A stretch of DNA of 64,000 nt from NCBI RefSeq assembly GCF_964019385.1, contig NC_088654.1:20010998-20074997 (forward strand). Reading direction: 5' to 3'. Numbering within the stretch: the first letter of the stretch is position 1; each line of letters opens with the position of its first letter. Below are positions 12,122 through 24,353 of this stretch, piece after piece. The notes below the pieces were generated by a model. That model was not told the DNA's origin, ran no database searches, and worked only from the letters and a program-made list of their open reading frames with translations. The translations under genes and the position numbers were made by a program. The DNA is from Sycon ciliatum. Taxonomy: Eukaryota > Porifera > Calcarea > Leucosolenida > Sycettidae.

Positions 12122-12464
12122 TTCTTTCTTTCTCCCCCCCCCCCCCCATCTCTCTCTCCCCGTCTTTCTTCCCCTCTCTGTTCTCACTCGGCCACATGGG
12201 GTACAACGACAGAAGTACCACAGTCTGTTTCAAGAAGATTAGAAATCAGGTTTGGATCTTAAAAATTATGAAGATAAGGGAAAATTGGACAACAAAACAC
12301 ATAAAAGGGTTTGTTAGGGCACGGCAAATTGTTCTCTGAGGGTTTCGTAACAATTGGACCAGCCGTTAAGGAATTAGAATTTCGGCCAGGCTTCTTACCT
12401 TTTCCCATGGTTTACAATTGGAAGACAGTATCAATTTTTTTTAATCAAAACCCACGATTTATCC

Positions 12465-12570
12465 ACTCCTTTTTGGCCTTGTGGTTATGAATGCTGTCTG
12501 CTGACCATGATTTTGCGGGTTCAAATCCCAACCTATCTTCAAATCCAACTTTTTTTCACTGTTTTGGTGA
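12465..12570 (+). mobile_element. tRNA-derived SINE head
   Basis: TGGCCTTGTGG resembles an RNA polymerase III A box (one mismatch to TGGCNNAGNGG). GGTTCAAATCC, about 45 bases downstream, matches the B box. The spacing suits a tRNA-like promoter, but the arms do not fold cleanly, so this is a SINE or tRNA pseudogene rather than a tRNA. Confidence 0.5.
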
Positions 12571-12861
12571 TCAAGCTGAGAAGGTGGCTGCACCAAACGA
12601 CTTGTTGTTGGAGCTCGCGCTTCCTGCCGAACTGACAGACACTTGACTGGCTCACGCCATGTGAACACACCCACAACACTGAAATGGTGTGAGTGAATAG
12701 AAGTCATTGCGCTGTAGCTAAGTGTTGAAGACACCGACACATCAATGGATCGATTTCTTGTTGAGAATTATTTTTGTATTTCAAGATCGCCAATTTATTT
12801 GAATTTAGGACTCAACACCGTCTTCTATCAGCTTTCACAAGCGTCTGCTTTTCTCAAAACA

Positions 12862-13621
12862 GGGAGGTTTAGTTCCCACGTAACGGAAACGCGTACGTGG
12901 GTGATACACGTAAAGTGGATAAAGGGCACCCACGTTGCAATGTGCTGTTTAGTCACACATAATGAAAACTTGTGAAATCGTTGCAGTCTTTTCGATGGAA
13001 ACGGCATTTATGTGAGCGGGAAAGTTTTGAAAGTTTGAAAATAGATTCGAAGTCGACACCACGACAAAAGTAAATTAGTTGTTTCGGTCAATGGTTCTTG
13101 CATGTTCTTGTAGCAACTTTGGATTCTCGTTGTCCCTCTGTGTTTGTCAATCAAGTACATGTCCTCATGGCTCTCGTACCTGTCCTCTGCGAGCAGAGCT
13201 ATGTCATCTCTAAGCGAAAAACGCACTGTATTCTTCGTTGGGGTTATCTTGGGCGTACTGACCACAACCACATCCTCAACATCAGCCATGACGAAGAAAA
13301 GTGAGAGGAAAGATTCAACGACTGCACAAAGCTACAAAAATTGTAAGCAGGGCGAAAGTGAAACTCGCCCACGTAACAAACAAACAAAAAAGTCGTTCCA
13401 CACTTGGTTTTATTTCGGGTGATCTAAATCCGCTACATTTGAGCACACTCACAACCAGCGCAATGTGCTGCACTTTCATTTTCACTCGCGTTCTGGCCGA
13501 ACGTTGGTGAGCCTCCATACACGGCATATCGTGAATCAGAAGACGTCTGTACGTGGGTCACTGAGTATCACGTGGTACACCCACGTAAAGTACACACAGA
13601 TTGCGTGGGACTAAACCTCCC
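12862..13621. mobile_element. TIR-bounded DNA element with a MYB-like fragment
   Basis: The ends GGGAGGTTTAGTTCCCACG and CGTGGGACTAAACCTCCC are inverted copies. Subterminal CACGTAAAG and GTACGTGGGT motifs occur at both ends. Inside, a minus-strand frame (13008-13289) contains VRFSLRDDIALLAE, reminiscent of the MYB/SANT-like protein of PIF/Harbinger elements, but it is short and no transposase is present. Target duplications are not obvious. Non-autonomous element; superfamily uncertain. Confidence 0.55.
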
Positions 13622-15099
13622 TATTGTCGTCGAGTCACACGGATGGCTTTCCCAAGTCATGCCCTCGAGAATGAGTGCGTACCCATATATTTTTCGTCAC
13701 ATGGTGAGAGTAAAATTGCATCGCAGCTCAAAGAAACTATTTGGTCACGAAACGATTTGGGACCCTTGCCGCGCTTCGACATTCGACATGTCCTCTCCGA
13801 GTCCATATCGATACGATACGAGGAAGAACGTTTGTTGTAAACCAGACATAACATGCTGACGTGAGTGAGTTGTCATTTTTCATGCTTTCGCGCAGAATAT
13901 TTCTTCGAGTTCACGCTCACAGCGAGTTTTCCAGGCAGCTCATACGGTAAGACTGCAAACTCCTCGGGCGATCGCCAGGATTGCTAATCTTTTTGAAACT
14001 GATTTGTGAGCTAAAGAGCGTGCAACCTATCCGTCTATACTGATAGTTACCATAACTATTATTAAACCGGACTAGAATGGCACAGGTGAGACTTACCTTT
14101 TATCCCGGTTTACGATCCGTATAAACGCTTGCTCCGGGAAAGGTCTTCAGAGAACGTTGAGTGTTGGAGTAAGCACCCACCAGCTGGTCTACTTGACCAG
14201 AACCGTTCTAGGTTAGAGTTGCTGAGCGGAAACAGGTAATGAGACTTGTCTAAAGATAGCACCTCCTGTTCGATTGTTCTTTCGAGAGTGAGCTTCCTGC
14301 GCGCGAGCTAGCTGGAGTTTGCTTTTCTTTCTTGCTTCTGCCTACACTGCAGGTCATTCCGTGAACCGTTTAACCTTTAGATGTTCATTAAATAGAGCCT
14401 GTAGCCATAATGGCGTACACATTTTCGGTACGCATAATCCATAATGAGTGCAGTGTATCACTTCCCTAGATACTGTGTTGATCCCTAGCATGGTAGCAGG
14501 TACTGTAGGTGTCACACGCATGCACTTGTCACGTGCACGTGCATACATCTACACACCGTAAGGATCTTTATTTGTACGGTGTCCGTCATGGGGAGATTCG
14601 GAAAGGGGGAGGGGGGAGGGTCGGATGGGAGCCGGGAGGGGGACCTGTTACTTCTTCCCGTACATGGGAAGAACATTAGTTCCTTCGCGGTCACCGATAA
14701 GGGAGCCATACCGGCATACGTATAGATACGTAAGTGTAGGGCTCCCGGAACTGATCCTTTGTAATTGTAATCTTTTAAGGATTCCCCAAAGGCTTTCGCC
14801 TATATATCTCGAGGGGGGTTCCAAACTTTCCATAATACCAAATCTGAAAAAGAAGTGATGAGCAATAGGTGAGCAAAGAAAGAGAAAAAGACATAGTCTA
14901 TGACAGAGCTCTGCGCTTGAGCATTATTATCCCCTCCTCATTACTTGCGGAATATTACTATTATTACCGGTAAATTAGTCAGTGTCGCTCACATGTACAT
15001 TGTATACATGGAGGCGGCATCGCCTGTTTGTTTTGCAACTTTAACATTTAATACTCAACAACAACAACAACAATGCTCTCACACCGTTGTCACACACTT
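13622..15099. other. No gene recognised
   Basis: Contains a G-rich tract at 14598-14645 and (CAA)n at 15058-15072. No supported gene. Confidence 0.5.
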
Positions 15100-15235
15100 C
15101 CCTTGACAGGCTAGAACGACTCCGGAAAACCGCCAGAATATGTCTCCACCTTCCCCTTTAAACACACTTAGAACACTCCCACCTTTTGCATCGCGTCGAT
15201 CAAATGGCCAACATTATTTTCACGCTGTCTGAAGC
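15100..15235 (+). pseudogene. LINE reverse-transcriptase C-terminal fragment
   Basis: Reads as the end of a LINE ORF2 (basic RLRKTA motif, then a run like ICLHLPL in another frame). The same sequence recurs at 33430-33545 with about 10 percent difference. Truncated at both ends. Confidence 0.55.
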
Positions 15236-16031
15236 CTTTCCATACTGCACTGGTACTCGATGTTCCAGTTTTGTGACACGAGAATGGCACGAGAATTAGT
15301 GTACCGCTGAGTGTACCGCTATACACTTGGTCGACACTTTGTCGACACGTTGTTGATACTTTGTTGACAAGTGACCCCGTCAGCGGTCTAATTATTTGTG
15401 CCAAGGAGAACTGCAGAAGTCGACGAAGTCGAACGAGGAGGCCCCTTTCCGTACCCCGTACCGCAAAGTGCCATTGATGAATGTCTTCTGCACCTAAAAA
15501 ACGCTGCCGCGTAGGCGGACTGAATGCGCAGGGCTGCAAAGACGTCCGCTCTAGGCCTTTTGAGACATGGTGTGATCTTTCCTACAAATCAATGTCCAGT
15601 GTGCAGCACTGCATGGCAACTTCTCCTAATAGTCCAGCGGCCCAAACTTCAAAAAAAATTTCCGTTTCAGTCTCAAGCAGACAACCTGGGTTCTTCACTA
15701 CGGCCTAAAGTATGTATACCTGACCTGGATTCCGCTTGTTGTCATCTTCAGAGTTAGGGCAGAAGCTCAGGAGAAGCCAATTTCTCCGCTCTCGTCGGCG
15801 ATACTGCGCACCATCTGGGGGTGCACAGTTCACGGAAAGGAGCGCCTTTTTCAAATTTTTGAAGATGACGACGACACCGACAGGATACTCTTTGAAATGT
15901 AGAATTGCATTTTCGTTTGGTAGTTGCATAGTAGTTGCGTTTCGCGCTGTTTGAGTGCCTCACAGCATGGTAGACACCTTTTGACATGATGGAGGAAGAG
16001 GCCGTGGAGCTTCTTAGGCCTCGTCCTGGGA

Positions 16032-16735
16032 ATGGCGTTGTATCGCGGGAATTTTGCTTGTGCCATTGCGTTCAATGCATCGCAGGAAAAGCAAACCCGA
16101 TTTACTTTGCAGAGTTGGGAAACTTTGTTTGAAGCTGCTAAATGCAGGCAGGACGAGCTATACCTTCTTGTGCGAGAGCCACTGCACCGAGGAGAGCGTC
16201 CGCGGATGGTACCACCGCAAGTGCTACAGTACATACACTAACAAAACGTTGCTGGGTCGGCTGCCACTTGGACGTGGCCATGACTTTTCAAGCCATTCTG
16301 AATTGGAGGAGATACATGTATGTGAGGATGGGACACCATGTACCAGCAAAGCGTAGAACAAGGAGAGATGTACAATGATTGAATCCACATCTGCAGACTT
16401 GTGCCTCATGACATGTGCATCTAGCAGAGTTGGAGAACAACGCAAGAATTTTGGCTTTCGCTCCAGAATGGCCCAGATTGCGTTGCAGCGGAAATCCACT
16501 ATCAGCGTCGGAGCATGCTACAGTGCCTTCACCCACCTGGCCACTATGCACCGGCAACGAAGTGGCAGAGGGAGTGACCAGCCGTCGGCCTACGAAACAT
16601 TTGACAGCCTGGTGCTGTATATACAGTCCGAGTTGAAGTCTGCAAGGGCCTTGCCCCTGAAGCTTCTCACGGATAAGTACAATAACTGCAAACGGCACCA
16701 GCTTGCCGACCGGCATCACACTCCGCCTTAGTATC
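16032..16735 (+). pseudogene. Cys/His multicopy family protein, frame-broken
   Basis: Successive pieces in different frames read RFTLQSWETLFEAAKCRQDE, then GWYHRKCYSTYTNKTLL, then DLCLMTC, then DCVAAEIHYQR, then FDSLVLYIQSELKSA. These match, in order, my recollection of a repetitive protein family found in hundreds of copies in cnidarian, mollusc and sponge genomes: Cys/His motifs of the HYHxxCY type followed by a helical stretch. At least two frameshifts and several stops separate the pieces, so no product is expected. It is probably cargo or part of the surrounding element. Confidence 0.5.
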
Positions 16736-17599
16736 CAACTTTCATGCTGAAAAAGAAGATAATGAGCTACTTGGGGACCAGGTGAGTTCTTGGCATTGTT
16801 GAATGTGTAGAAATAATTTGATCATGTTTTATTGTTTGGTCATGACCAAGGAAATCCAAATAACACATACGCTCAACTACAAGATCACATGATTGCATGT
16901 ACACACCAGATCATGAGTCCAGACTCAACTCATGCACAGCAACTAAAAGCCGCTAAGTTCATTTCACACGCGCGCTCGGGAAACGGCACATGCTGCATGC
17001 ATAACATAACACGATGCGCTACTATCATGAATGTCTGGGTGGCCAAGGAATGCCACAATGTGTATGTAGACGTGAACACTACAGTGCCTGACATCTACAA
17101 CATAGGAATGTATTAAATGGAATGCAAGTGTTCATGCTCATGTAATGTGGTAGTCTTCTTTGGTTGAACTACGTTCGTGGCTGTTACACGTATTATTACG
17201 ACCAGCTTGGCTCTCGCGCTACTTCACACGGTACACATGTAGGTCAGAATAAATCAGGGCTTGTGGTCCGAGTCAGAGTAATGTCCAAAGCTGACGTCAG
17301 TATTCTAGGCTGACTTTATGCAAGAAGAGACAGAGTTATAAACTGGTTGTTTTCTAAACACAATTGTATAGCCCGTGATAACGCGGACATGCGAACTTGA
17401 CTTGTTTAAGGATCGAATTTCATTGGCGTGTTTCATTTGCGTTTTGTGTTTGAACTGTGTGTTTCCTTCAGCAATTGACATGTATGGTAAGTGGCATGGG
17501 TATACAGGCGCACTCTTCACGGAGCAACCACTTGTCTGTGTCGTCTGCAAACGGTCCGATGGCCGGTAATACCCAGTCATTGCCGAACAGTCATACTAG

Positions 17600-18040
17600 T
17601 ACGCACCTGGCCCGGCTCCAACCATCCCAGTCCAGCCGGTCGCCGCAGATGTCCTGCCCGCATCCACGTCCACTGCGCACCCCAGTGTCCGGCAAGAGAA
17701 CGGGCCCAATGCCAGGAGTTACGACGGGCCCACTGCCAGGAATTACGATAGGCTCACTGCCAGGAGTTACGATAGGCCCGCTGCGATATCCGCTGGGCTT
17801 GTCCCCGCCAATGTCGTGTTGCCCACTCATTTCGGCTTCAAAGGATCCGCTACTCCGCCGCGTCAGGTGAACACCAGTGGATCCGTTTCATCTCTGGGTA
17901 CTACATCAGCCTCCAATACAGATGTATCGGCTAGTACGGCTTTGACTACAACCTCGGGTGCGAGGCAACCAGTGGTGGCTGCGGTGTCTTCTACAGCGCC
18001 ATCTCAACCACGGTCGCAGCAGGTTCTTGCTGATCTCTAG
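17600..18040 (+). CDS. Unassigned Pro/Ser/Thr-rich open exon
   Basis: An open stretch of 147 codons ends at TAG 18038. It is rich in Ala, Pro, Ser and Thr, with four copies of an ARSYDGP/ARNYDRL-like 9-residue repeat (27 bp, about 17700-17785). No start codon or acceptor is certain. It could be the last exon of a transposon gene or simply a low-complexity open stretch. I recognise no family. Confidence 0.3.
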   Translation, partial: YAPGPAPTIPVQPVAADVLPASTSTAHPSVRQENGPNARSYDGPTARNYDRLTARSYDRPAAISAGLVPANVVLPTHFGFKGSATPPRQVNTSGSVSSLGTTSASNTDVSASTALTTTSGARQPVVAAVSSTAPSQPRSQQVLADL

Positions 18041-18049
18041 CGTGCTATG

Positions 18050-18235
18050 TGGTGTGTGAGTGTGTGCGCGCACGGACGCGCACACACAATGCCATGTGTT
18101 GTGCGGTGTGTGTGTGTGTGCGTGCGTGTGGGGTTTGTGTATGTGTGTGTGCGAGCGCGCGCGCGCACAATGTCATGTGTTGTGCGGTGTGTGTACGTGT
18201 GTGCGCGCGCGCGCGCGCGCATGCACACAATGCCA
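18050..18235. repeat. (GT)n/(GC)n tract
   Basis: Alternating purine-pyrimidine sequence with two GTGTGTTGTGCGGTGTGTG blocks, of a kind prone to form Z-DNA. Confidence 0.9.
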
Positions 18236-18299
18236 TGATGAGGGTGAAGGCAGTTTCGATAGTGGATTGGACTGTAAGTCCGACTGTGAATCGGACAGT

Positions 18300-19040
18300 G
18301 AGTCTGAAAGCTAAGGCTAGTGGACCGCACTATTGAAGTTTTTGAATTGATTTGAATTTGAATTGTACTTTTCAACTCTGCAGCAAATGACAAATACACT
18401 ACTGCGCTATTATTTACAACATCTTCCATATCGCTCGTTTGCTAAGATCAGCTTATGATCGCTATCACTCTGCCGTTTTCCGGTGTCCTTTGCTTCACTC
18501 GTGCTAGCTCTCTTCCGCTGGTGTTGTCGAGATAGTGTCCCAATAAATGAAATCCTCTCATACGAAAGATCCATGTTTGGGGGTGATTTTGGTCGAATTT
18601 TACAACAAATCAATCTGTGCCATCTCTAATCACCATCAATAGGAAATGAACGCTCGGCAAAGGGCAACCATGATCTACGAATCATCCAAATACAAGAACA
18701 AATTCACATCGACTGCACTAATTTTCAATAAAATATCGTATCACATGCTGCCAATTTCAATCAAGGAGTCGTAAAATAACGACTTCCGTAACGAAACCTA
18801 AAATTGGTTCTCCCCAGCTTATGCCCTAGTTCTGGACATGACAACAAGCCGTTTCGACATCCCTAGGACATGGTCTTTCCACCCATGCAAAGCTCAGGTT
18901 GTCTGCTTGAGACTGAAACGGGACTTGCAAAACAACGTCCTTTAGATTTGGGCCGCAGGACTATAAGGTTAACATCTGCCCTCTTTGGTACATGTATACC
19001 CTTGGCTCTTGGTCATTGGAATGTCTAAGGTGCAACATCC
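18300..19040. other. Non-coding flank of the decayed element
   Basis: No gene recognised. It contains one inverted arm of the element at 18893-18965. Confidence 0.4.
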
Positions 19041-19044
19041 TACA

Positions 19045-19765
19045 TCGTGGGAACTCCTTCCGGCACCCCCGTACCGCAAAGTGCCATTGATGATCGATGA
19101 ATGTCTTCTGCAAGCGGAACGACCCCGTAAACGCTGTCGCGTCGGCGGGCTGAATGCGCAGGACGAAAAATATTGCTGCAGAGACGTCCGTTCTACAGGC
19201 CTTTGGAGACATGGTGCGAACTCCTTCCGGTACCCCCGTACCGCAAAGTGCCATTGATGGATGTCTTCTGCAACTGGAACGGCCCCGTAAACGCTGTCCC
19301 GTCCGCCGACGAAAAATATTGCTGCAAAGACGTCCGCTCTAGATCTAGGCCTTTGCAGAAAAAATTTGGAGGCATCGTGCGAACTCCTTCCGGTACCCCC
19401 GTCCCGAAAAGTGCCATTGAGAATTAATGAGAATGCACTGACCTGACGCCGTGACGGGGAGGAGAACGGCAGAAGTGGACGCAGACGAACGACGAGGAAT
19501 CAGGACGAGCGAGCAATGGCAGGACTGTAAGTAATAGCTCAATTAATGAGAACTTGACATTCATGGCACTTGCCACTGCATATTTCTTGTCCACTCACGA
19601 TGTCTTTCCTCTGCCCCTGTGTGCCCGCGGCCCTGTTGCTGCACTGGCCCGATGAATCGAATGTCTTCTGCAACTGGAACGGGCCCGTAAACTCTGTCAC
19701 GTCGGCGGACTGAATGCGCAGGACGAAAAACATTGCTGCGAAGACGTCCCCTTTAGACGACGGTA
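19045..19765. repeat. Tandem units of about 160 bp
   Basis: The block CCGCAAAGTGCCATTGATG, then AATGTCTTCTGCAA, then AACGCTGTCGCGTCGGCGG, then GCAGAGACGTCCG is repeated at about 19070, 19237 and 19393, with a partial copy at 19650. A single diverged copy lies at 15461. Typical of subterminal repeats in DNA transposons. Confidence 0.8.
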
Positions 19766-19929
19766 AGGCATCCCTTGATATGTTGCCAGTGTGTGCCATG
19801 GTATCGCGCGATGGTGAATGAGAAATGATGAAGGGTACGGTTAGGTGGGACGGTATACCTGTTATCTTCCAACACGTTATCAGGTCGACAGCGCATTGTA
19901 CTCACTCTATTCTTGTAGTTCGTTACGTT

Positions 19930-20130
19930 TAAGGTGTGTGTGTATATCTTGCCAATAGTTAATGGTGTACAGTCGCACGCTATAGACGCCATGTTCTTTT
20001 GCAGGGTTTGCAAACTGTACGTGAAGAAAGACAGCATGCCGCCATCTTGCGTTCTCAATGACTTGCACCTTGACCCTGTACCCCAGTGCTTGTCGCGACT
20101 AAACTCATTCGAAAAATAACTCATTCAAAA
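19930..20130 (+). pseudogene. Helitron-like N-terminal domain remnant
   Basis: The frame reads FCRVCKLYVKKDSMPPSCVL and continues into a stretch with LHLDPVPQCLSRLNSFEK before a stop. The Cys-x2-Cys motif, then P-x-x-N/D-x-L, then VP-x-L-x-x-L-x-x-E order resembles the conserved region upstream of the Helitron-like helicase domain. No Rep or helicase motif is found here. Fragment only. Confidence 0.4.
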
Positions 20131-21534
20131 AGTGGAACCCTTCCAGTCATGTTATAAGCTAGACACAAAGCATGGCAGTCGACCGCATTCAAAGCGAGTG
20201 AGGTGCCAAGAACAAAATACTCCACCTTCCATTGTCAATTGACGGCAACCCGCGTCTCATGCATGACTTGTGTGCTGACAATACAAACATCATAGTTAAC
20301 TGTGTACCAACCAGTGCGAAGATTGTCTGGAAGCACCTTGTCAGGCTGAAGGTTGTCGTCGCAGCCTTTCATGAATTGCTTGCACATTTGTACCAGTTGT
20401 ACCGGCTATGCGAGTGCCATGGTGACAAACGCATTCTTATTGAGCTTTGAGACACATGTCAGCAGGGCGTTATCGCATCACTGACGTCTTGCAGCCATTC
20501 CGTGAATGATATTTTGCGCGAGTTTGCATCGCACGCAGTATCGCAGAACGTGTCAAATTACGCATCACACTGCAAACTTGCTCCTCTGCATGCAAGTGGA
20601 TTTCATTGCACTTCTCAGTTTGGGAAATGCTCGAATATGATAGTTCTGCGTGTGAGTACACTAGCCCTGAACATACATATAGGTGACCCGTTTGTGGTGT
20701 CTCATAGCCTACCTCACGACCTTCTGCTTTCTTTCTGCATCACTTGTATCTTGCAGGTATATCATCCTGTGACGACCACATTGAAGTCTGAATTTGAAGT
20801 GTGAAGATGCTTCAGCAACCACATCGTACTTTTCCATTGCTTTCATTGTGCTTCTACTGTGCATGTGTGTAACTTGTGGGGTATACTTGTGATGACATTG
20901 TGTGCTGGTGACACGGTCAGATTTTTTCCATGCGTGTAACGTACACCTGCATGTTATGCATTGAAAAGGATCTGCCACTTGCGATCCTGGGACGAGTATC
21001 AGGTCAGCTTTGTCTTGTGTAGGCTGTACCAGATTGCTGTTCACTTCTCTATCTGTTGGATATGTGACTTTCTGCACGTTTCTGGTGTATGGTGGCCACT
21101 TCTTTGCTTGTCACTTTGTATGATATTACATTCTGTATTCGCTGCTTCCATGGCGTGGTCTGCAAACTGCAATCCTTGGGCAAATGTCATGTTTGCTATG
21201 TTGTGCTTTGGCCGTCAGCTTGTCTACACGTTGTAGTTGAATTATTTTGTTTCACAACTGACTTCCTCAAGTACGGTGGCCACTGCTTTGCATGGCATTA
21301 TACATGAAGAATTTCCAGTTTGTGTCGTGTGCATGTGCGTATGTGTGCGTGACCATGTGCGTGTGCCGTGTACACCCGCATGTTTGTGTATCTGTGTGCG
21401 GGGTAGCGAGGTGGAGAGGGCTGGTATGTATCAGTGTGTTATTGCAGTCTCATGGCTACATACAGTACATCGCGCGTGTGCTCATCATGTTTACCTTCGG
21501 GGTTGGGGTGGGGAGGGAACGGAAAAAGAACTGA
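20131..21534. other. No gene recognised
   Basis: A 72-codon frame at 20232-20450 may extend the Helitron-like remnant, but nothing is diagnostic. The rest is non-coding. Confidence 0.4.
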
Positions 21535-22027
21535 AATTATCCATATAAAAGCCGCTCTGTGAGCGGTTCTGAAAACCCTTTACTGGTGCTGCCCCGTCGT
21601 AAAAGTAAGAAATTAGAACTGGAGCATTGTCCCCCCAAATGCGAACAGATCCACCTAAATCGAGAATGACGGGACCCGAACGCACCAGTAGCACGAGGTT
21701 CCTAGCTGTGGATGCAGATGGGGACGTTGGTCCAGACCATAGGCCATGGTCATCGATAATTGTACGTGTACTAGCAATACACTGCCACTGATACAATGTG
21801 CAATGTACTGCACATAGTAGTGGTGGTGTTACCCTATGATGCTGGGATCCTGTGCCCTCCCGACCTCGTGCTACTGGTGCGTTCGGGTCCCGTCATTCGC
21901 GATTTAGGTGGATCTGTTCGCGTTTGGGGGGACAATGCTCCAGTTCTAATTTCTTACTTTTACGACGGGGCAGCACCAGTAAAGGGTTTTCAGAACCGCT
22001 CACAGAGCGGTTTTTATATGGATAATT
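21535..22027. mobile_element. Foldback element with about 165-bp arms
   Basis: The ends are AATTATCCATATAAAA and TTTTATATGGATAATT. The arms 21535-21702 and 21860-22027 are nearly perfect inverted copies around a loop of about 155 bp. The arms are open in mirror frames, so the same peptide appears on both strands; this follows from symmetry and does not show coding. Confidence 0.85.
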
Positions 22028-22039
22028 AAACATATATGT

Positions 22040-22160
22040 TCTGAAGACAGTATGCAGTGGTGTGCGTTCTGTGTGTTTTCTGTGCGTTCTCTGTGCGATC
22101 TGTGTGCGCTCTGTTCTCTTGTGTATTCCCTGTGCGATCTGTGTGTTCTTCATGTACTGT
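22040..22160. repeat. TCTGTGYG-rich degenerate repeat
   Basis: Imperfect repeats of GTGCGATCTGTGTGTTCT and similar phrases. Confidence 0.6.
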
Positions 22161-22830
22161 GCAGAAGACTCCAGATATTGTAGAATTTACGAGTGTAACA
22201 ATTATTTATCTACTGTGTTTATTCTATATTTTGTTAATCCTTCGTTCTTCCGAGAGCACAGTCAAAGCGTTTACTAGGAGTTAGTTACTAGTACATCACT
22301 GATTGTTACAAGCAGTTTACAGGTTACAAAACAGCTGGTGTTGTTTCTAAGTTGATTATCTCGAATTCGAATTGTTACTTATCTTTGCATTCCTTCAGAA
22401 AGTCCGTTCTGCAGCTCTAGTCCGTCCTAGTGTACGTTCTGCTCTGACAAGGCTTGCCTTCACCCTGTGGGTGCTAACACTCTCTGACAGGACATGGTTG
22501 AAATTGCTTTGAGTTCCCATCAGCACAGATCTTCGTTTTCCTTGTTCTTTGAACTTCGTTTGACTTCTACTTTCGAATTTCACTGTTTGTATTATTTTCT
22601 GACTTTTCTTGATTTTCCATTATTTTTGTCCACTGCGTGCCAGTACAGCTTGTGTATCGTCATGGCAGCGTGACATCATTGTTTTTCTCATATGCATGCA
22701 CGTGATCTACGCATTTCTTCTTTGGAGCGCTGTGTGCCACCGCCACGTAGCTTTGCGTGCGCCAGTACAGTGTCTTCGTTGTTGAGAGTTCTTGAGAAGA
22801 CGAGCAAGTAAGTAAAAAATTAGTTCAGGG

Positions 22831-22868
22831 CAGGGAGTCGTAAAATACCGGTATTTTACGACTCCCTG
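22831..22868. repeat. 38-bp perfect palindrome
   Basis: CAGGGAGTCGTAAAATACC is followed immediately by its exact reverse complement. A diverged copy sits at 45722-45758 and a half-copy near 18764, so it is a dispersed element. Confidence 0.9.
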
Positions 22869-22904
22869 GTAACTAGTTAGTTGTCGTTTCGGTTTCTGAT
22901 GTGC

Positions 22905-23340
22905 GGTGGAAAGCGTCTCCACGCGTACAATATACTCTTCGCGCATTCTCTGCGCCATAATTATGCCCCACCACATTATACTCTCGCTGCATACTGCTAG
23001 CAACGTGCAACCTTCGTATAATTTACGTCGCTCTCGTACTTGGCACTTGCCAACTCCGCGGACTGACCGCTGTCTCCATTCTCCCCTGTGCAAGGCCCTT
23101 CATTACTGCTTGCCCGCTCAGCTTCGCGAAATCCCTTCTCGTACTCCCTTCAAATCCGAGATATCCCTACTGTTGCACAACTCTGTATGCTCGTGTAGCG
23201 ACCACCCCTGCCCGTACTGTCCACTTAAGTAGTCATTAACCCCTAGGCCCTGCCCACCCAATTCTTCCTCACTCTTTCTCCTTTCTTACACTATTATCTT
23301 TTATTGGCCACTGGCTATCGTGAGAATAAAGATTTGAAAC
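22905..23340 (+). mobile_element. LINE 3' end (family A)
   Basis: A frame with YNLRRSRTWHLPTPRTDR is the C-terminal tail typical of CR1/L2-like ORF2. It is followed by TTATTGGCCACTGGCTATCG, AATAAAG and a short CAA tail. The same tail recurs at 33650-33830, and the shared 3' motif at 30727-30770 and 41200-41245. 5'-truncated. Confidence 0.65.
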
Positions 23341-23769
23341 AACAACAAAAACAAGAGCAGGGAATGCAGGCATTCAAGGAAGGCGCCTACAAGTCTCTCC
23401 GCAGCCGAGACGGGCACTCAGCCACAGGTGATATTACTGCTGAAATGAACAGCGTCAGTGCACGCCCACCAAACTGAGGTAGCGGAGAGTTCTAGCTTGC
23501 AGGTTATCGCTCCCAGTACACCCCTCCGCCTAGAGGCACTGGGGCAGGCCACGACGACGGGGCCACCACTTTGCCTCTGACGACGCGGATTGGATACCCT
23601 GCGCTCCTCGTCGTCGCCGACACAGCCACGGCCATGCGGCCATGGAGGAGAAAACCAAGGCCGATGAGACATGGCCCTCCCCTCAGAGGAAACACCCGAA
23701 ATACTGAGTCCAGATAAGTTTCAACTAGCCAAAAGAAAAACAAACAAATTCCAAAAAAATCCATACTAA

Positions 23770-24353
23770 TGTCAGTGAATTTGAACATTCTCAGTACCAA
23801 TGTATGTGCGTTGCTTATTCAACAAAATGGACGAGTTGCTTACCTTTACCTGTTCGTGCTCTGAATCTCAGAACGAACTATCAGTCATTGCAGTCCAGGA
23901 AACCTGGGGCTGGGCTGACACATCAGACCCTGACAGTCTCTATGCAATCCCAGGCCACAAGCTGTAGGGATTTCCCTATCAAAATAATAAAATTAATACT
24001 ACTACAGGTACCACTACTAAGCTGACCAGAGCTGACAGGCAGGACTTTGGTGGTGGTGTTGCCTTGTACACAGCGGTACGTTTCAACACAGGGGTACTGA
24101 AAATACAAATGACAGCAGCAGAATGCGTATGGACGAGAATTTCCACTGATAAACTTTCCCTCGTTGTTGCAAACATTTACCGACCACCCGTAGCGATGGC
24201 ACCCTCTTCTGTGCGGAGCTGGAAAGCAGAATTAAAACCGCTAGAGCCGAAGGTGACCATGGTGACCATCTCCTACTCTTGGAAGCTTCAATGCCAAGAA
24301 CAGTGCGTGGCTCACCACAGACAGAACAGATCGCCTTGGGGACGACATACAAA
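23770..24353 (+). pseudogene. LINE apurinic endonuclease domain, first part
   Basis: Pieces in shifting frames read LNILSTN, KMDELLTF, VIAVQETWGWADTSDPDSLY, GGGVALY, and LSLVVANIYRPP. These are the ordered motifs of the exonuclease-endonuclease-phosphatase domain at the N terminus of CR1/L2-type LINE ORF2. At least one frameshift is present. The domain is split at base 24353 by the LTR array and resumes at 28086 in the same frame. Confidence 0.75.

Larger units (their letters stand above)
15440..18965. mobile_element. Decayed DNA-transposon region
   Basis: Bases 15631-15700 and 18893-18965 are inverted copies sharing CCGTTTCAGTCTCAAGCAGA. Subterminal GCAAAGTGCCATTGATGAAT units lie at 15465 and again from 19070. 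Between the arms are a frame-broken protein of an invertebrate multicopy family (16032-16735) and an unassigned proline/serine-rich open exon (17600-18040). The exact boundaries and superfamily are inferred, not demonstrated. Confidence 0.45.

Noticed and set aside
21796..22029. Conserved peptide found on both strands at 21.5 and 21.8 kb
   Set aside because: Follows automatically from the inverted arms of the foldback element.
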